Below are positions 1-5,600 of a DNA stretch of 5,600 nucleotides, piece after piece (within the stretch, counting starts at the first letter, position 1; each line of letters opens with the position of its first letter). The notes beneath the pieces are model-generated. The model was not told the DNA's origin. It worked only from the letters and a program-made list of their open reading frames with translations, and searched no databases. The DNA is taken from assembly GCA_016930435.1 (NCBI GenBank), contig JAFGGQ010000081.1:1-5600 (forward strand), given 5' to 3'. Both the position numbers and the translations under genes were made by a program. The DNA is from a bacterium. GTDB taxonomy: Bacteria > UBP14 > UBA6098 > JAFGQG01.

Positions 1-1
1 A

Positions 2-556
2 ATTTATATAGCTCTTCATTTCTGGGCAAGATCACTGCCAGGAAAGGATGGCGGGGACCATCGGGGGGTATCTGGTGGTTACTCCCGGGGATTTATTTTG
101 CTTCCATTTAGTTTGCTTCTTTCGCTATGGGTGGTAGCCCATTTCATCGTTATACCCGAATCCCAAAACTGGTATCTTTGTTTCGGCTTATTTAATTTTG
201 AGATATTTGATCTGGTTGGATTAGTCATCCTGGGCGTCGGAGCCATTCTCCAATTTTCCGCTATCCGGGCTATGGGTTCACGGTACAGGGTTCTCCTTCC
301 GCGGCAGCCTCAGGGCTTGATAACCTTCGGTGTATATAAAAATATCCGGCACCCTATAATTTTCTCCTTAATCCTGATGACCTTGGGAATTTTTATGATA
401 TGTCCCAATCTCTTGACACTGTTCAACCTGATCCTTGTAATCTACATCAATAACCAGATAATAAAGTTTGAGGAAGAATATCTCCTGGCCGTTTATGGTG
501 AACGATATGAAGAATACAGCGTAAGGGCAAGCAGGTTTATCCCTCATATTTATTAG
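2..556 (+). CDS. Isoprenylcysteine carboxyl methyltransferase-like membrane protein (partial, 5' end outside window)
   Basis: The product is a small polytopic membrane protein of the isoprenylcysteine carboxyl methyltransferase/phospholipid methyltransferase-like superfamily, whose known members are SAM-dependent methyltransferases in the membrane. Counting from the TTG at 98, hydrophobic segments lie at about residues 4-20, 36-56 and 87-118. The family signature follows: G-V-Y-K-N-I-R-H-P at 78-86, then an acidic stretch with E-E-E at 125-127 and Y-G-E-R-Y-E-E-Y at 133-140, ending in R-F-I-P. The frame has no stop back to base 2, giving 184 visible residues, so the gene probably starts outside the window. 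A TTG start at 98 is possible (a GGGG run lies 7 nt upstream) and would give 152 aa, short for the family. The substrate cannot be named; bacterial members rarely act on isoprenylcysteine. No hairpin terminator is visible after the stop. It is probably transcribed separately from the downstream operon. Confidence 0.75.
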   Translation: MYIALHFWARSLPGKDGGDHRGVSGGYSRGFILLPFSLLLSLWVVAHFIVIPESQNWYLCFGLFNFEIFDLVGLVILGVGAILQFSAIRAMGSRYRVLLPRQPQGLITFGVYKNIRHPIIFSLILMTLGIFMICPNLLTLFNLILVIYINNQIIKFEEEYLLAVYGERYEEYSVRASRFIPHIY

Positions 557-601
557 TATCGAAGTTCTCCAAAATCGAAAAGTATAATAAAAAAAAATTT
601 A

Positions 602-630
602 TTGACATTCTGATTTCAATTCCCTATTTT
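602..630 (+). promoter_or_regulatory. Sigma70-like promoter for the acyl-CoA operon
   Basis: A perfect -35 box TTGACA at 602-607 is followed after exactly 17 bp by TATTTT at 625-630, a 4/6 match to the -10 consensus that keeps the conserved first T, A and last T. Just upstream, 583-601 is nearly pure A/T with a nine-A run and resembles an UP element. Transcription would start near 637, leaving a leader of about 110 nt before the hydratase start at 746. It lies in the only large gap before the four-gene operon and faces it. This is a motif match only; no start site is known. Confidence 0.55.
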
Positions 631-745
631 CAGAAATCTATAAGTTGCAGGCAGAGAAATTTTGGGACTGGTCAGTGGCTTATTTGTCAAAACTACTCTC
701 AAATAATCAGCCTTTCTTTTAACCACTAAAAGATTGGGGCTAAGG

Positions 746-1528
746 ATGAGCGATTTCAAGTTTTTGCTTTTCGAAAAGCAAGATGCTGTTGGTGTTTTGC
801 GTATTAACCGTCCGGAGGTTCTCAATGCCCTGGATCGATCGGTGCTCGCCGAACTGGATTGCTTTCTCGATGAGTTGGAAGCAGATAATGCGGTAAGGGT
901 ATTGGTAATCACGGGGTCGGGTAAGGCTTTCGTTGCCGGTGCGGATATCGCCGCGATGTCCAGAATGAGTCCGCTCGAAGGGCGCGAGTTCTCCCGGTAC
1001 GGTCAAAAGGTTTTCGATCGCATTGAAAATCTGGCCATACCGGTGATCGCTGCGGTAAATGGATATGCTTTAGGGGGCGGCTGCGAGCTGGCAATGGCCT
1101 GTGATCTTCGATGGGCTGGTGAAAAAGCAAAATTGGGTCAGCCCGAAGTGGGTCTGGGGATCACCCCCGGTTTTGCAGGTACCCAACGGCTGCCCAGGAT
1201 ATGCGGACCGGCGGTAGCCAAAGAGATGATCTACTCAGGAGCCGTCATTGACTCCCAAAAAGCCCTTGAGATCGGACTGGTATCAAGGGTGCTTTCTCAG
1301 GATAACCTGATGGAAGAAGTCCTTAAATTCGCCCGGCAGATCGCGGCTCAGAGCCCGGTGGCTGTTGCCCTGGCAAAAGCCGCTATAAACAAAGGCTTCG
1401 ATTCCAATTTCCAGACCGGAAGCAAATACGAAGCGGAGGTGTTCGCCCTTGCAATGTCCCACCCCCAATGCAAAGAGGGCATGTCCGCTTTCCTGGAAAA
1501 AAGGAAACCCGACTGGAAAAACGAGTAA
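746..1528 (+). CDS. Enoyl-CoA hydratase (crotonase family)
   Basis: This cytoplasmic enzyme of 260 aa has typical short-chain enoyl-CoA hydratase length and should add water to trans-2-enoyl-CoA, such as crotonyl-CoA, to give 3-hydroxyacyl-CoA. The crotonase fold signatures are intact: N-R-P-E-V-L-N-A-L at 21-29, the oxyanion-hole region A-G-A-D at 64-67, and G-G-G-C-E-L-A at 110-116. Both catalytic glutamates of true hydratases are present, Glu114 in the GGCE motif and Glu134 in GQPE, followed by T-P-G-F-A-G-T-Q-R-L. This favours hydratase over isomerase or decarboxylase relatives, which often lack one of them. The ATG at 746 is chosen because the protein then begins like its family. An in-frame TTG at 734 adds only four residues and has no ribosome site. 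The site for 746 is weak: GGGG at 736-739, with AAGG abutting the ATG. It is the first gene of the operon. Acting on 3-methylglutaconyl-CoA/HMG-CoA is an alternative given the HMG-CoA synthase downstream. Confidence 0.9.
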   Translation: MSDFKFLLFEKQDAVGVLRINRPEVLNALDRSVLAELDCFLDELEADNAVRVLVITGSGKAFVAGADIAAMSRMSPLEGREFSRYGQKVFDRIENLAIPVIAAVNGYALGGGCELAMACDLRWAGEKAKLGQPEVGLGITPGFAGTQRLPRICGPAVAKEMIYSGAVIDSQKALEIGLVSRVLSQDNLMEEVLKFARQIAAQSPVAVALAKAAINKGFDSNFQTGSKYEAEVFALAMSHPQCKEGMSAFLEKRKPDWKNE

Positions 1529-1609
1529 TCATACTTTAATTATTTCGACAAATATAGTACGTTATGTCAATTAAATATTATTATATATGAAGTCCAATAG
1601 GAGGTAAAA
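1529..1609 (+). promoter_or_regulatory. AT-rich intercistronic spacer with strong Shine-Dalgarno
   Basis: This 81-nt spacer between hydratase and dehydrogenase is strongly A/T-rich. It ends in AGGAGG at 1599-1604, 5 nt before the dehydrogenase ATG, so translation of the second gene should be much stronger than that of the first. A TATAGT at 1553-1558 resembles a -10 box but has no convincing -35 partner, so an internal promoter is only a weak possibility. No terminator hairpin is seen, consistent with read-through. Confidence 0.4.
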
Positions 1610-2941
1610 ATGACCTTAGACGAAAGACTGCAAAATGTTTCTGTAGTCGGCGCTGCGGGTAAGATGGGTAGCGGAATAGCGGTACTTATCGCGGCTCAAA
1701 TGGCCGAACTGAAGGAGAAAAATCCGGATGTGCTGTACCGGTTGAACCTGATCGATATCAGCAAGAAGGGGCTGATAGGATTGGGTTCTTATATGAAAAA
1801 ACAACTGATCAAACATGCTGAAAAATCTATTAATGCTATTCGGGAATTATATGCGAACCGGGACGACCTGGTTGAAAACACCGAGATGATCGATAATTTC
1901 GTCTTCGAGTCTATGCAGGTCTGCAATCTGACAAACAACCTGGATGCGGCCCGTGACTCGGATCTTGTATTCGAGGCGATTATTGAGGACATACCTACCA
2001 AGCTGAAGGTGTTGGGGCGCCTTAAGGAAATCTGTAAAGACGATGTCATTTATTATACAAATACATCCTCGGTCCCCATCGGGTTGCTGGATGAAAAATT
2101 GGGGCTTAACGGCCGGATTGTGGGTTATCATTTCTATAATCCCCCGGTTATCCAGAAACTGGTGGAAGTTATTACCAACGACAAGACCGATGAAGAAGCA
2201 AAGGCGCTTGGGATGGAATTGGGAAAACGCCTCCGCAAGAAGCTGGTCCCTGCAAACGATATTTCCGGTTTCATTGGCAATGGTCATTTTGCCCGGGATG
2301 GACTGCATGGTTTGAACGAGGTGGAAAGGCTTACCGGTGAGGGTTTCAGCATTCCCGAAGCGGTCTATATCGTGAACAAGGTCAGTCAAACCCTTCTGAT
2401 AAGGCCCATGGGAATATTCCAGCTCATCGACTATGTGGGAGTGGATGTTTTCTGGGCTATTTTCGAGGTAATGCGGGAACATATTCCGGATCCCACGCTG
2501 AAGAACGATCTGCTGAACAAGATGATGGAGGTTGGAGTTAAGGGTGGACAGAACCCCGATGGCACACAGGTTGATGGTTTCCTGCAGTATAAAAAGAGCC
2601 GCCCTGTCGGTGTCTATGACATTAGCAGTGGCAGTAATATCCCCATTGAGGGTGAGTGGAAAGAGAAGCTGGATAAATATATCGGGCCATTGCCGGAAGG
2701 ATGCCAACCATGGCGGTCCATGCTGGTTGATCCCAATAAAGGCCAGAAGCTTGAGAGGTACTTTGCTAATCTTCGGAGATCGGATACTGCAGGCGCGAAG
2801 TTGGCAGTGGGTTATCTGGAGCGTTCCAGGGAGATCGGCCAGATGCTCGTGGATACCGGTGTGGCGGATTCACCACAGGATGTGAACGATGTCCTGCTCA
2901 ATGGATTCTTCCATATCTATGGTCCCATCAACAATTATTAA
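1610..2941 (+). CDS. 3-hydroxyacyl-CoA dehydrogenase, long form with C-terminal extension
   Basis: This NAD-dependent cytoplasmic enzyme oxidises 3-hydroxyacyl-CoA (for example 3-hydroxybutyryl-CoA) to 3-ketoacyl-CoA. The N-terminal Rossmann domain carries V-V-G-A-A-G-K-M-G-S-G at 12-22, with Asp49 at the end of strand two as the likely NAD ribose ligand. The catalytic set has the same spacing as in the mammalian enzyme: Ser153 in NTSS, His174 in GYHFYNPP, Glu186 (12 residues on) and Asn224 in SGFIGN (50 residues on). A first 3HCDH C-terminal domain follows from about 219 to 328. The protein is 443 aa, against about 280-310 for stand-alone enzymes. Residues from about 329 form an extension whose end (about 396-439) resembles the start of a second 3HCDH C-terminal domain. 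There is also extra sequence around residues 30-45 between the first two strands. AGGAGG lies 5 nt before the ATG. Its place between hydratase and thiolase supports a beta-oxidation role; chain length is unknown. Confidence 0.9.
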   Translation: MTLDERLQNVSVVGAAGKMGSGIAVLIAAQMAELKEKNPDVLYRLNLIDISKKGLIGLGSYMKKQLIKHAEKSINAIRELYANRDDLVENTEMIDNFVFESMQVCNLTNNLDAARDSDLVFEAIIEDIPTKLKVLGRLKEICKDDVIYYTNTSSVPIGLLDEKLGLNGRIVGYHFYNPPVIQKLVEVITNDKTDEEAKALGMELGKRLRKKLVPANDISGFIGNGHFARDGLHGLNEVERLTGEGFSIPEAVYIVNKVSQTLLIRPMGIFQLIDYVGVDVFWAIFEVMREHIPDPTLKNDLLNKMMEVGVKGGQNPDGTQVDGFLQYKKSRPVGVYDISSGSNIPIEGEWKEKLDKYIGPLPEGCQPWRSMLVDPNKGQKLERYFANLRRSDTAGAKLAVGYLERSREIGQMLVDTGVADSPQDVNDVLLNGFFHIYGPINNY

Positions 2942-2990
2942 TAAATACCTCGTGATATATAAATATTAAAGATAAGAAGGAGGGAAATAA

Positions 2991-4244
2991 ATGGCAAAGT
3001 TCAGGAAACCAGTATATGTAACTGCTGGTTATAATACTATTGCCCTGGGTCCCGGTCGAAAGGAATGGCGGCCCAAGGATACCCGTCCTGGTATTGAGCA
3101 TTATGTTAAAGAGGCGGGGATGGGTGCTCTGAACCAGGTAAATGACCCGGCCAACATTGATGAGGGGGTTCTGGGGAATTTTATGATGTCCCGTTATTGC
3201 CGGCAGGGCAACCGACCGGGCTTCATACCCATGATACATCCTGCGCTTGAGAAAAAACCGGCTACCGGTACGGAGGGTGCTTGCGGCTCCGGGGGATTAG
3301 CCCTTACCGTTGCTATCAAGTCAATCCTTGCGGATGTTGCTGAAACCGTATTATGTGTCGGTGTCGAGGTTCAAAATTCGGTCAAGTCAGTTTATGGAGC
3401 GGACATTTTAGCCGGGGCGGGGCACTATGCCGGGCAGCGGAAAACCGGACATGCCCATTTCTTCCCCGGAAAATTCTCGGACAGGGCGGGTTTCTACTTT
3501 AAAAAATATAACAAGCCCGAAGCCACCCGTGAAGCAATGGCGCTCTGGTATGCTAATGCCATTGAAAACGCCCGGTTGAATCCCAAAGCCCAGGAATACT
3601 ACAACGACCTGGAAGATCCCTTCGCCGTCGGCATGACCCCTCCCAATCCCAAAGCCTTCTGCGAGAATATTAATTACTATGACTGCTCCAAGGTGACCGA
3701 TGCCGGTACCGCCCTTATCTTTGCCTCCGAAGAGGGTCTGGCAAGGCTGGGGGTAGATAAAAAGGATGCCGCAGAAGTGATCAGCTACGGACAGGCGGAA
3801 TCGGATATCACACGAACCCCGGATGACCTTTCGGTATTATGGACCACCAAGGCTGCCGTGGAACGAGCCCTAAAAGATGCTAACCTGACCATCAATGACA
3901 TTGGGGTGTTCGAGTTTCATGACTGCTTCTCTATTGGGGGTATCATCGCGCTGGAATCAGTCGGATTGGCAGAACCCGGGAGAGGTCCGGACTTCGTTAA
4001 GGCTGGGCGTATAAAACGGAGCGGCGACCATCCAATCAACACTACCGGCGGCTTAATAGGTTATGGTCATCCGGTGGGAGCTTCCGGGGTACGGCAGGCG
4101 GTGGATATACTTCATCAGCTTACCGGCAAGGCGGGAGATTGTCAGATCCAGATAGATCCCAATCGCCCTTATGGGCTATCTATCTCTATGGGTGGGGATG
4201 ATATCACGGTGATCTGCACTATATACAAGAAAACCGGAATTTAA
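2991..4244 (+). CDS. SCP2-type thiolase (acetyl-CoA acetyltransferase/3-ketoacyl-CoA thiolase family)
   Basis: This 417-aa thiolase-superfamily enzyme should cleave a 3-ketoacyl-CoA with CoA, or in reverse condense two acetyl-CoA to acetoacetyl-CoA. The nucleophile is Cys98 in E-G-A-C-G-S-G-G. The H-D-C-F motif with His310 replaces the Asn-containing NEAFA of classical thiolases, and His360 lies in G-Y-G-H-P-V-G-A-S-G. The C-terminal region reads S-M-G-G-D-D instead of the C-x-G of classical degradative thiolases. These are SCP2/archaeal-type features, as in the archaeal acetoacetyl-CoA thiolase that pairs with HMG-CoA synthase and in the thiolase subunit of benzoylsuccinyl-CoA thiolase. Residues 133-175 form a Gly/His/aromatic-rich stretch that probably shapes the acyl pocket or the partner surface. 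AAGGAGG at 2977-2983 lies 7 nt before the ATG. The 49-nt gap after the dehydrogenase and the 79-nt gap before HMG-CoA synthase place it in the operon. Substrate chain length cannot be read from the sequence. Confidence 0.87.
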   Translation: MAKFRKPVYVTAGYNTIALGPGRKEWRPKDTRPGIEHYVKEAGMGALNQVNDPANIDEGVLGNFMMSRYCRQGNRPGFIPMIHPALEKKPATGTEGACGSGGLALTVAIKSILADVAETVLCVGVEVQNSVKSVYGADILAGAGHYAGQRKTGHAHFFPGKFSDRAGFYFKKYNKPEATREAMALWYANAIENARLNPKAQEYYNDLEDPFAVGMTPPNPKAFCENINYYDCSKVTDAGTALIFASEEGLARLGVDKKDAAEVISYGQAESDITRTPDDLSVLWTTKAAVERALKDANLTINDIGVFEFHDCFSIGGIIALESVGLAEPGRGPDFVKAGRIKRSGDHPINTTGGLIGYGHPVGASGVRQAVDILHQLTGKAGDCQIQIDPNRPYGLSISMGGDDITVICTIYKKTGI

Positions 4245-4251
4245 TCTGGGA

Positions 4252-4290
4252 TCTGCCGGTGGGGGTAAATGGGGAGCCCCTGCCGGTGGG
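4252..4290 (+). promoter_or_regulatory. Intercistronic RNA hairpin between thiolase and HMG-CoA synthase
   Basis: Bases 4252-4265 pair without a break to 4277-4290, giving a 14-bp stem of nine G-C and five G-U pairs with an 11-nt loop (4266-4276). The G-U pairs become C/A mismatches in the opposite strand, so the structure forms only in the sense mRNA. It begins 7 nt after the thiolase stop and ends 22 nt before the GGGAG ribosome site at 4313-4317. It is followed by an A-rich stretch, not a U-run, so it is not an intrinsic terminator. An mRNA stability, processing or translation-tuning element is the likely reading. The pairing was worked out by hand; the function is inferred. Confidence 0.5.
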
Positions 4291-4323
4291 AAACAGAAGA
4301 ATAAACTGAAAAGGGAGAGAATT

Positions 4324-5373
4324 ATGGTAGGAATTGTTGGTTATGGGGCTTATTTGCCCCGTTACAGGATAAAGGTTGAGGATATCGCCGGCCAGTGGGG
4401 CCGTGATCCCGTTCTGATCAAAGGGGGCTTATTGGTAAACGAGAAAACGGTACCCGCTATGGACGAGGATACTATTACTATCTCAGTGGAAGCCGGCAAA
4501 GCCGCCCTGAAAAGGGCAGGGATCGACCCTCAAAAGATCGGCTGCGTTTACGTGGGCTCGGAATCCCATCCCTATGCCGTGAAGCCATCCGGGACAGTAG
4601 TTGCGGAAGCACTGGGTATCGTTCCCGATGTACATATTGCAGATTTTGAGTTTGCCTGCAAGGCCGGTACCGAAGCAATGTATGTAGCCTACTGCCAGGT
4701 TAAGGCCGGAACAGTGAAATATGGTTTGGGAATCGGCGCGGATACTTCCCAGGGCGCGCCTGGCGATCCCCTCGAATATACCGCATCAGCGGGAGGGAGC
4801 GCATTTATCTTCGGGACAGAAAACATTCTGGCAGAATTGCACCATACCTATTCATATACCACCGATACCCCCGATTTCTGGCGCAGGGAAGGAGCCGATT
4901 ATCCCCGGCACGGAGGACGCTTTACTGGCGAACCGGCATACTTTAAACATGTCCTGAATTCCGCCGCCGGAATACTGAAAATGGCCAATATGACACCTCA
5001 GGATTTTACCTATGCTATCTTCCACATGCCCAACGGTAAATTCCCCCAACGGGCCGGTAAAGAACTGGGATTTACCAAAGAACAGCTCGAACCAGGATGG
5101 ATCGTACCATGGATGGGGAATACCTATTCGGGTTCCTCCCCCACCGGTTTTGCCGCTACACTGGACATCGCTAAACCCGGTGATGTGATACTGCTTACAT
5201 CATTCGGCTCCGGCGCCGGAAGCGACTCCTTTATATTCAAGGTCACCGACCGGATCGAAGAGGTCAGAAATAAAGCCCCTCTACTCTCTGATATGCTTCA
5301 CAATGATAAAGTATATCTGGATTACGGGAAATATGCAATGTACCGCCGGAAAATATTACTGAATGAAAAATAG
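4324..5373 (+). CDS. Hydroxymethylglutaryl-CoA synthase, archaeal type
   Basis: The enzyme condenses acetyl-CoA with acetoacetyl-CoA to give HMG-CoA, the committed entry to the mevalonate pathway. The 349-aa length and sequence are those of archaeal HMG-CoA synthases: the start V-G-I-V-G-Y-G-A-Y-L-P-R-Y-R-I, the S-E-S-H-P-Y-A-V-K-P block at 79-88, a block rich in D-T-P-D-F-W-R-R-E-G at 181-190, and R-H-G-G-R-F-T-G-E-P at 195-204. The catalytic triad is visible as Glu80, Cys112 (in F-A-C-K-A-G) and His234 (in F-H-M-P-N-G-K-F). A conserved G-N-T-Y-S-G-S lies at 265-271 and G-S-G-A-G-S-D at 295-301. GGGAG lies 6 nt before the ATG. It is the last gene of the operon. In archaea this type acts in a complex with an acetoacetyl-CoA thiolase and a DUF35 protein; the thiolase is here, but no DUF35 gene is. 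Roles other than mevalonate synthesis are possible. The bacterial symbol mvaS is not assigned because the type differs. Confidence 0.92.
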   Translation: MVGIVGYGAYLPRYRIKVEDIAGQWGRDPVLIKGGLLVNEKTVPAMDEDTITISVEAGKAALKRAGIDPQKIGCVYVGSESHPYAVKPSGTVVAEALGIVPDVHIADFEFACKAGTEAMYVAYCQVKAGTVKYGLGIGADTSQGAPGDPLEYTASAGGSAFIFGTENILAELHHTYSYTTDTPDFWRREGADYPRHGGRFTGEPAYFKHVLNSAAGILKMANMTPQDFTYAIFHMPNGKFPQRAGKELGFTKEQLEPGWIVPWMGNTYSGSSPTGFAATLDIAKPGDVILLTSFGSGAGSDSFIFKVTDRIEEVRNKAPLLSDMLHNDKVYLDYGKYAMYRRKILLNEK

Positions 5374-5390
5374 AACCCTTATTTGAACTT

Positions 5391-5417
5391 AAATACCCCC
5401 ATTCTTTTGGGCTATTT
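5391..5417 (+). terminator. First of two tandem hairpins after the operon
   Basis: AAATACCC at 5391-5398 pairs with GGG at 5409-5411 and TATTT at 5413-5417, with a single bulged C at 5412 and a 10-nt loop. The stem is modest and starts 17 nt after the HMG-CoA synthase stop. With the stronger hairpin immediately downstream it probably forms the 3' boundary of the operon transcript. Confidence 0.35.
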
Positions 5418-5419
5418 GC

Positions 5420-5451
5420 ATAGGGACAGTCTGCTGAAGTACTGTCCCTAT
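5420..5451 (+). terminator. Strong hairpin downstream of HMG-CoA synthase, probable terminator or REP-like element
   Basis: A perfect 11-bp inverted repeat (TAGGGACAGT at 5421-5430 and ACTGTCCCTA at 5441-5450, extended by A5420/T5451) encloses a 10-nt loop. The following TTATTATAAC is U-rich but not a clean U-run, so termination is likely though not ideal. Because the stem is perfect it folds on both strands and could serve convergent transcripts. The GGGACAGT core also resembles intergenic palindromes associated with REP/RAYT elements in some bacteria, from memory only. Confidence 0.55.
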
Positions 5452-5600
5452 TATTATAACCCGTTTAATGCAGTTGAAATTCACTATAATGCCTGAAATA
5501 TCGAAAAACAGAATATTAGAATATAAACTTCGGAATAAAATTTGCATTTTTTTGTTCAATTCGTAATACTCATAAATACATGTTCATCAAATATATAACT
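5452..5600. other. AT-rich non-coding tail
   Basis: No open frame with protein-like sequence is seen on either strand in this stretch. It is rich in A/T with a seven-T run near 5547-5553. A TATAAT at 5485-5490 lacks a -35 box at proper distance. TTGCAT at 5542-5547 followed by TAATAC at 5564-5569 (16-bp spacing) is a weak promoter candidate for a gene beyond the right edge. Confidence 0.4.

Noticed and set aside
616-1130. Overlapping reverse-strand open frames over the promoter and hydratase start
   Set aside because: Their sequences are low-complexity and Arg/Ser-rich without motifs, and they conflict with the well-supported hydratase and its promoter.
1529-1609. Possible internal promoter in the hydratase-dehydrogenase spacer
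   Set aside because: TATAGT at 1553 has no -35 partner (CATACT at the right distance), and such -10-like boxes arise by chance in AT-rich spacers. Kept only as a weak note in the feature.
2043-2315. Forward alternative-frame open stretch inside the dehydrogenase gene
   Set aside because: It overlaps the catalytic core of the real gene in another frame, and its translation is rich in Trp and Arg with no family pattern.
1847-2707. A 286-codon open frame on the - strand inside the dehydrogenase gene
   Set aside because: It lies wholly antisense to a gene with clear catalytic motifs, its translation shows no recognisable domain, and no ribosome site or promoter supports it. It is a by-product of the dehydrogenase codon use.
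2948-2983. CCTC (2948-2951) could pair with GAGG in the thiolase ribosome site
   Set aside because: Only four base pairs across an AT-rich loop; too weak to argue for ribosome-site sequestration.
5471-5490. TTGAAA followed by TATAAT in the 3' tail
   Set aside because: The boxes are only about 5 bp apart, far from the 16-18 bp needed for a sigma70 promoter.
1-5600. CRISPR array, tRNA/rRNA gene, insertion sequence or phage genes
   Set aside because: No regularly spaced repeats, no cloverleaf or rRNA-like sequence, and no transposase, integrase or phage protein was seen on either strand.

Overview
The window holds the 3' end of one small membrane-protein gene followed by a compact four-gene operon, all on the + strand. 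The operon encodes, in order, a crotonase-type enoyl-CoA hydratase, a long 3-hydroxyacyl-CoA dehydrogenase, an SCP2-type thiolase and an archaeal-type 3-hydroxy-3-methylglutaryl-CoA (HMG-CoA) synthase. The gene order follows the reaction order: enoyl-CoA to 3-hydroxyacyl-CoA to 3-ketoacyl-CoA to acetyl-CoA. HMG-CoA synthase sits at the acetoacetyl-CoA branch point. The catalytic residues expected for each family are visible in all four enzymes, so the operon looks intact and functional.

Layout: 2-556 is a partial isoprenylcysteine carboxyl methyltransferase-like membrane protein, open at the left edge. 557-745 is an intergenic region with a good sigma70-like promoter (TTGACA, 17 bp, TATTTT) and a leader of about 110 nt. 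The operon runs from 746 to 5373, with intercistronic gaps of 81, 49 and 79 nt. The last gap, between thiolase and HMG-CoA synthase, carries a strong hairpin that folds only in the sense RNA. 5374-5600 is non-coding, with two tandem hairpins (one with a perfect 11-bp stem) and then AT-rich sequence with no supportable gene.

Organism: purine-rich Shine-Dalgarno sites, a sigma70-like promoter and moderate GC coding sequence with AT-rich spacers suggest a bacterium. A beta-oxidation operon of this style fits an anaerobe (Desulfobacterota, Chloroflexota/Dehalococcoidia or syntrophic Firmicutes are candidates), but the window does not decide the phylum. An archaeon is not excluded, because the HMG-CoA synthase is of the archaeal type.

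The most notable points are the archaeal-type thiolase/HMG-CoA synthase pair placed inside a beta-oxidation operon, the absence of the DUF35 bridging protein that accompanies this pair in archaea, the dehydrogenase's C-terminal extension that looks like a second, truncated 3HCDH C-terminal domain, and the intercistronic RNA hairpin. The physiological direction (breakdown of acyl-CoA, synthesis of HMG-CoA for the mevalonate pathway, or a branched-acyl route through HMG-CoA) cannot be settled from these genes alone.
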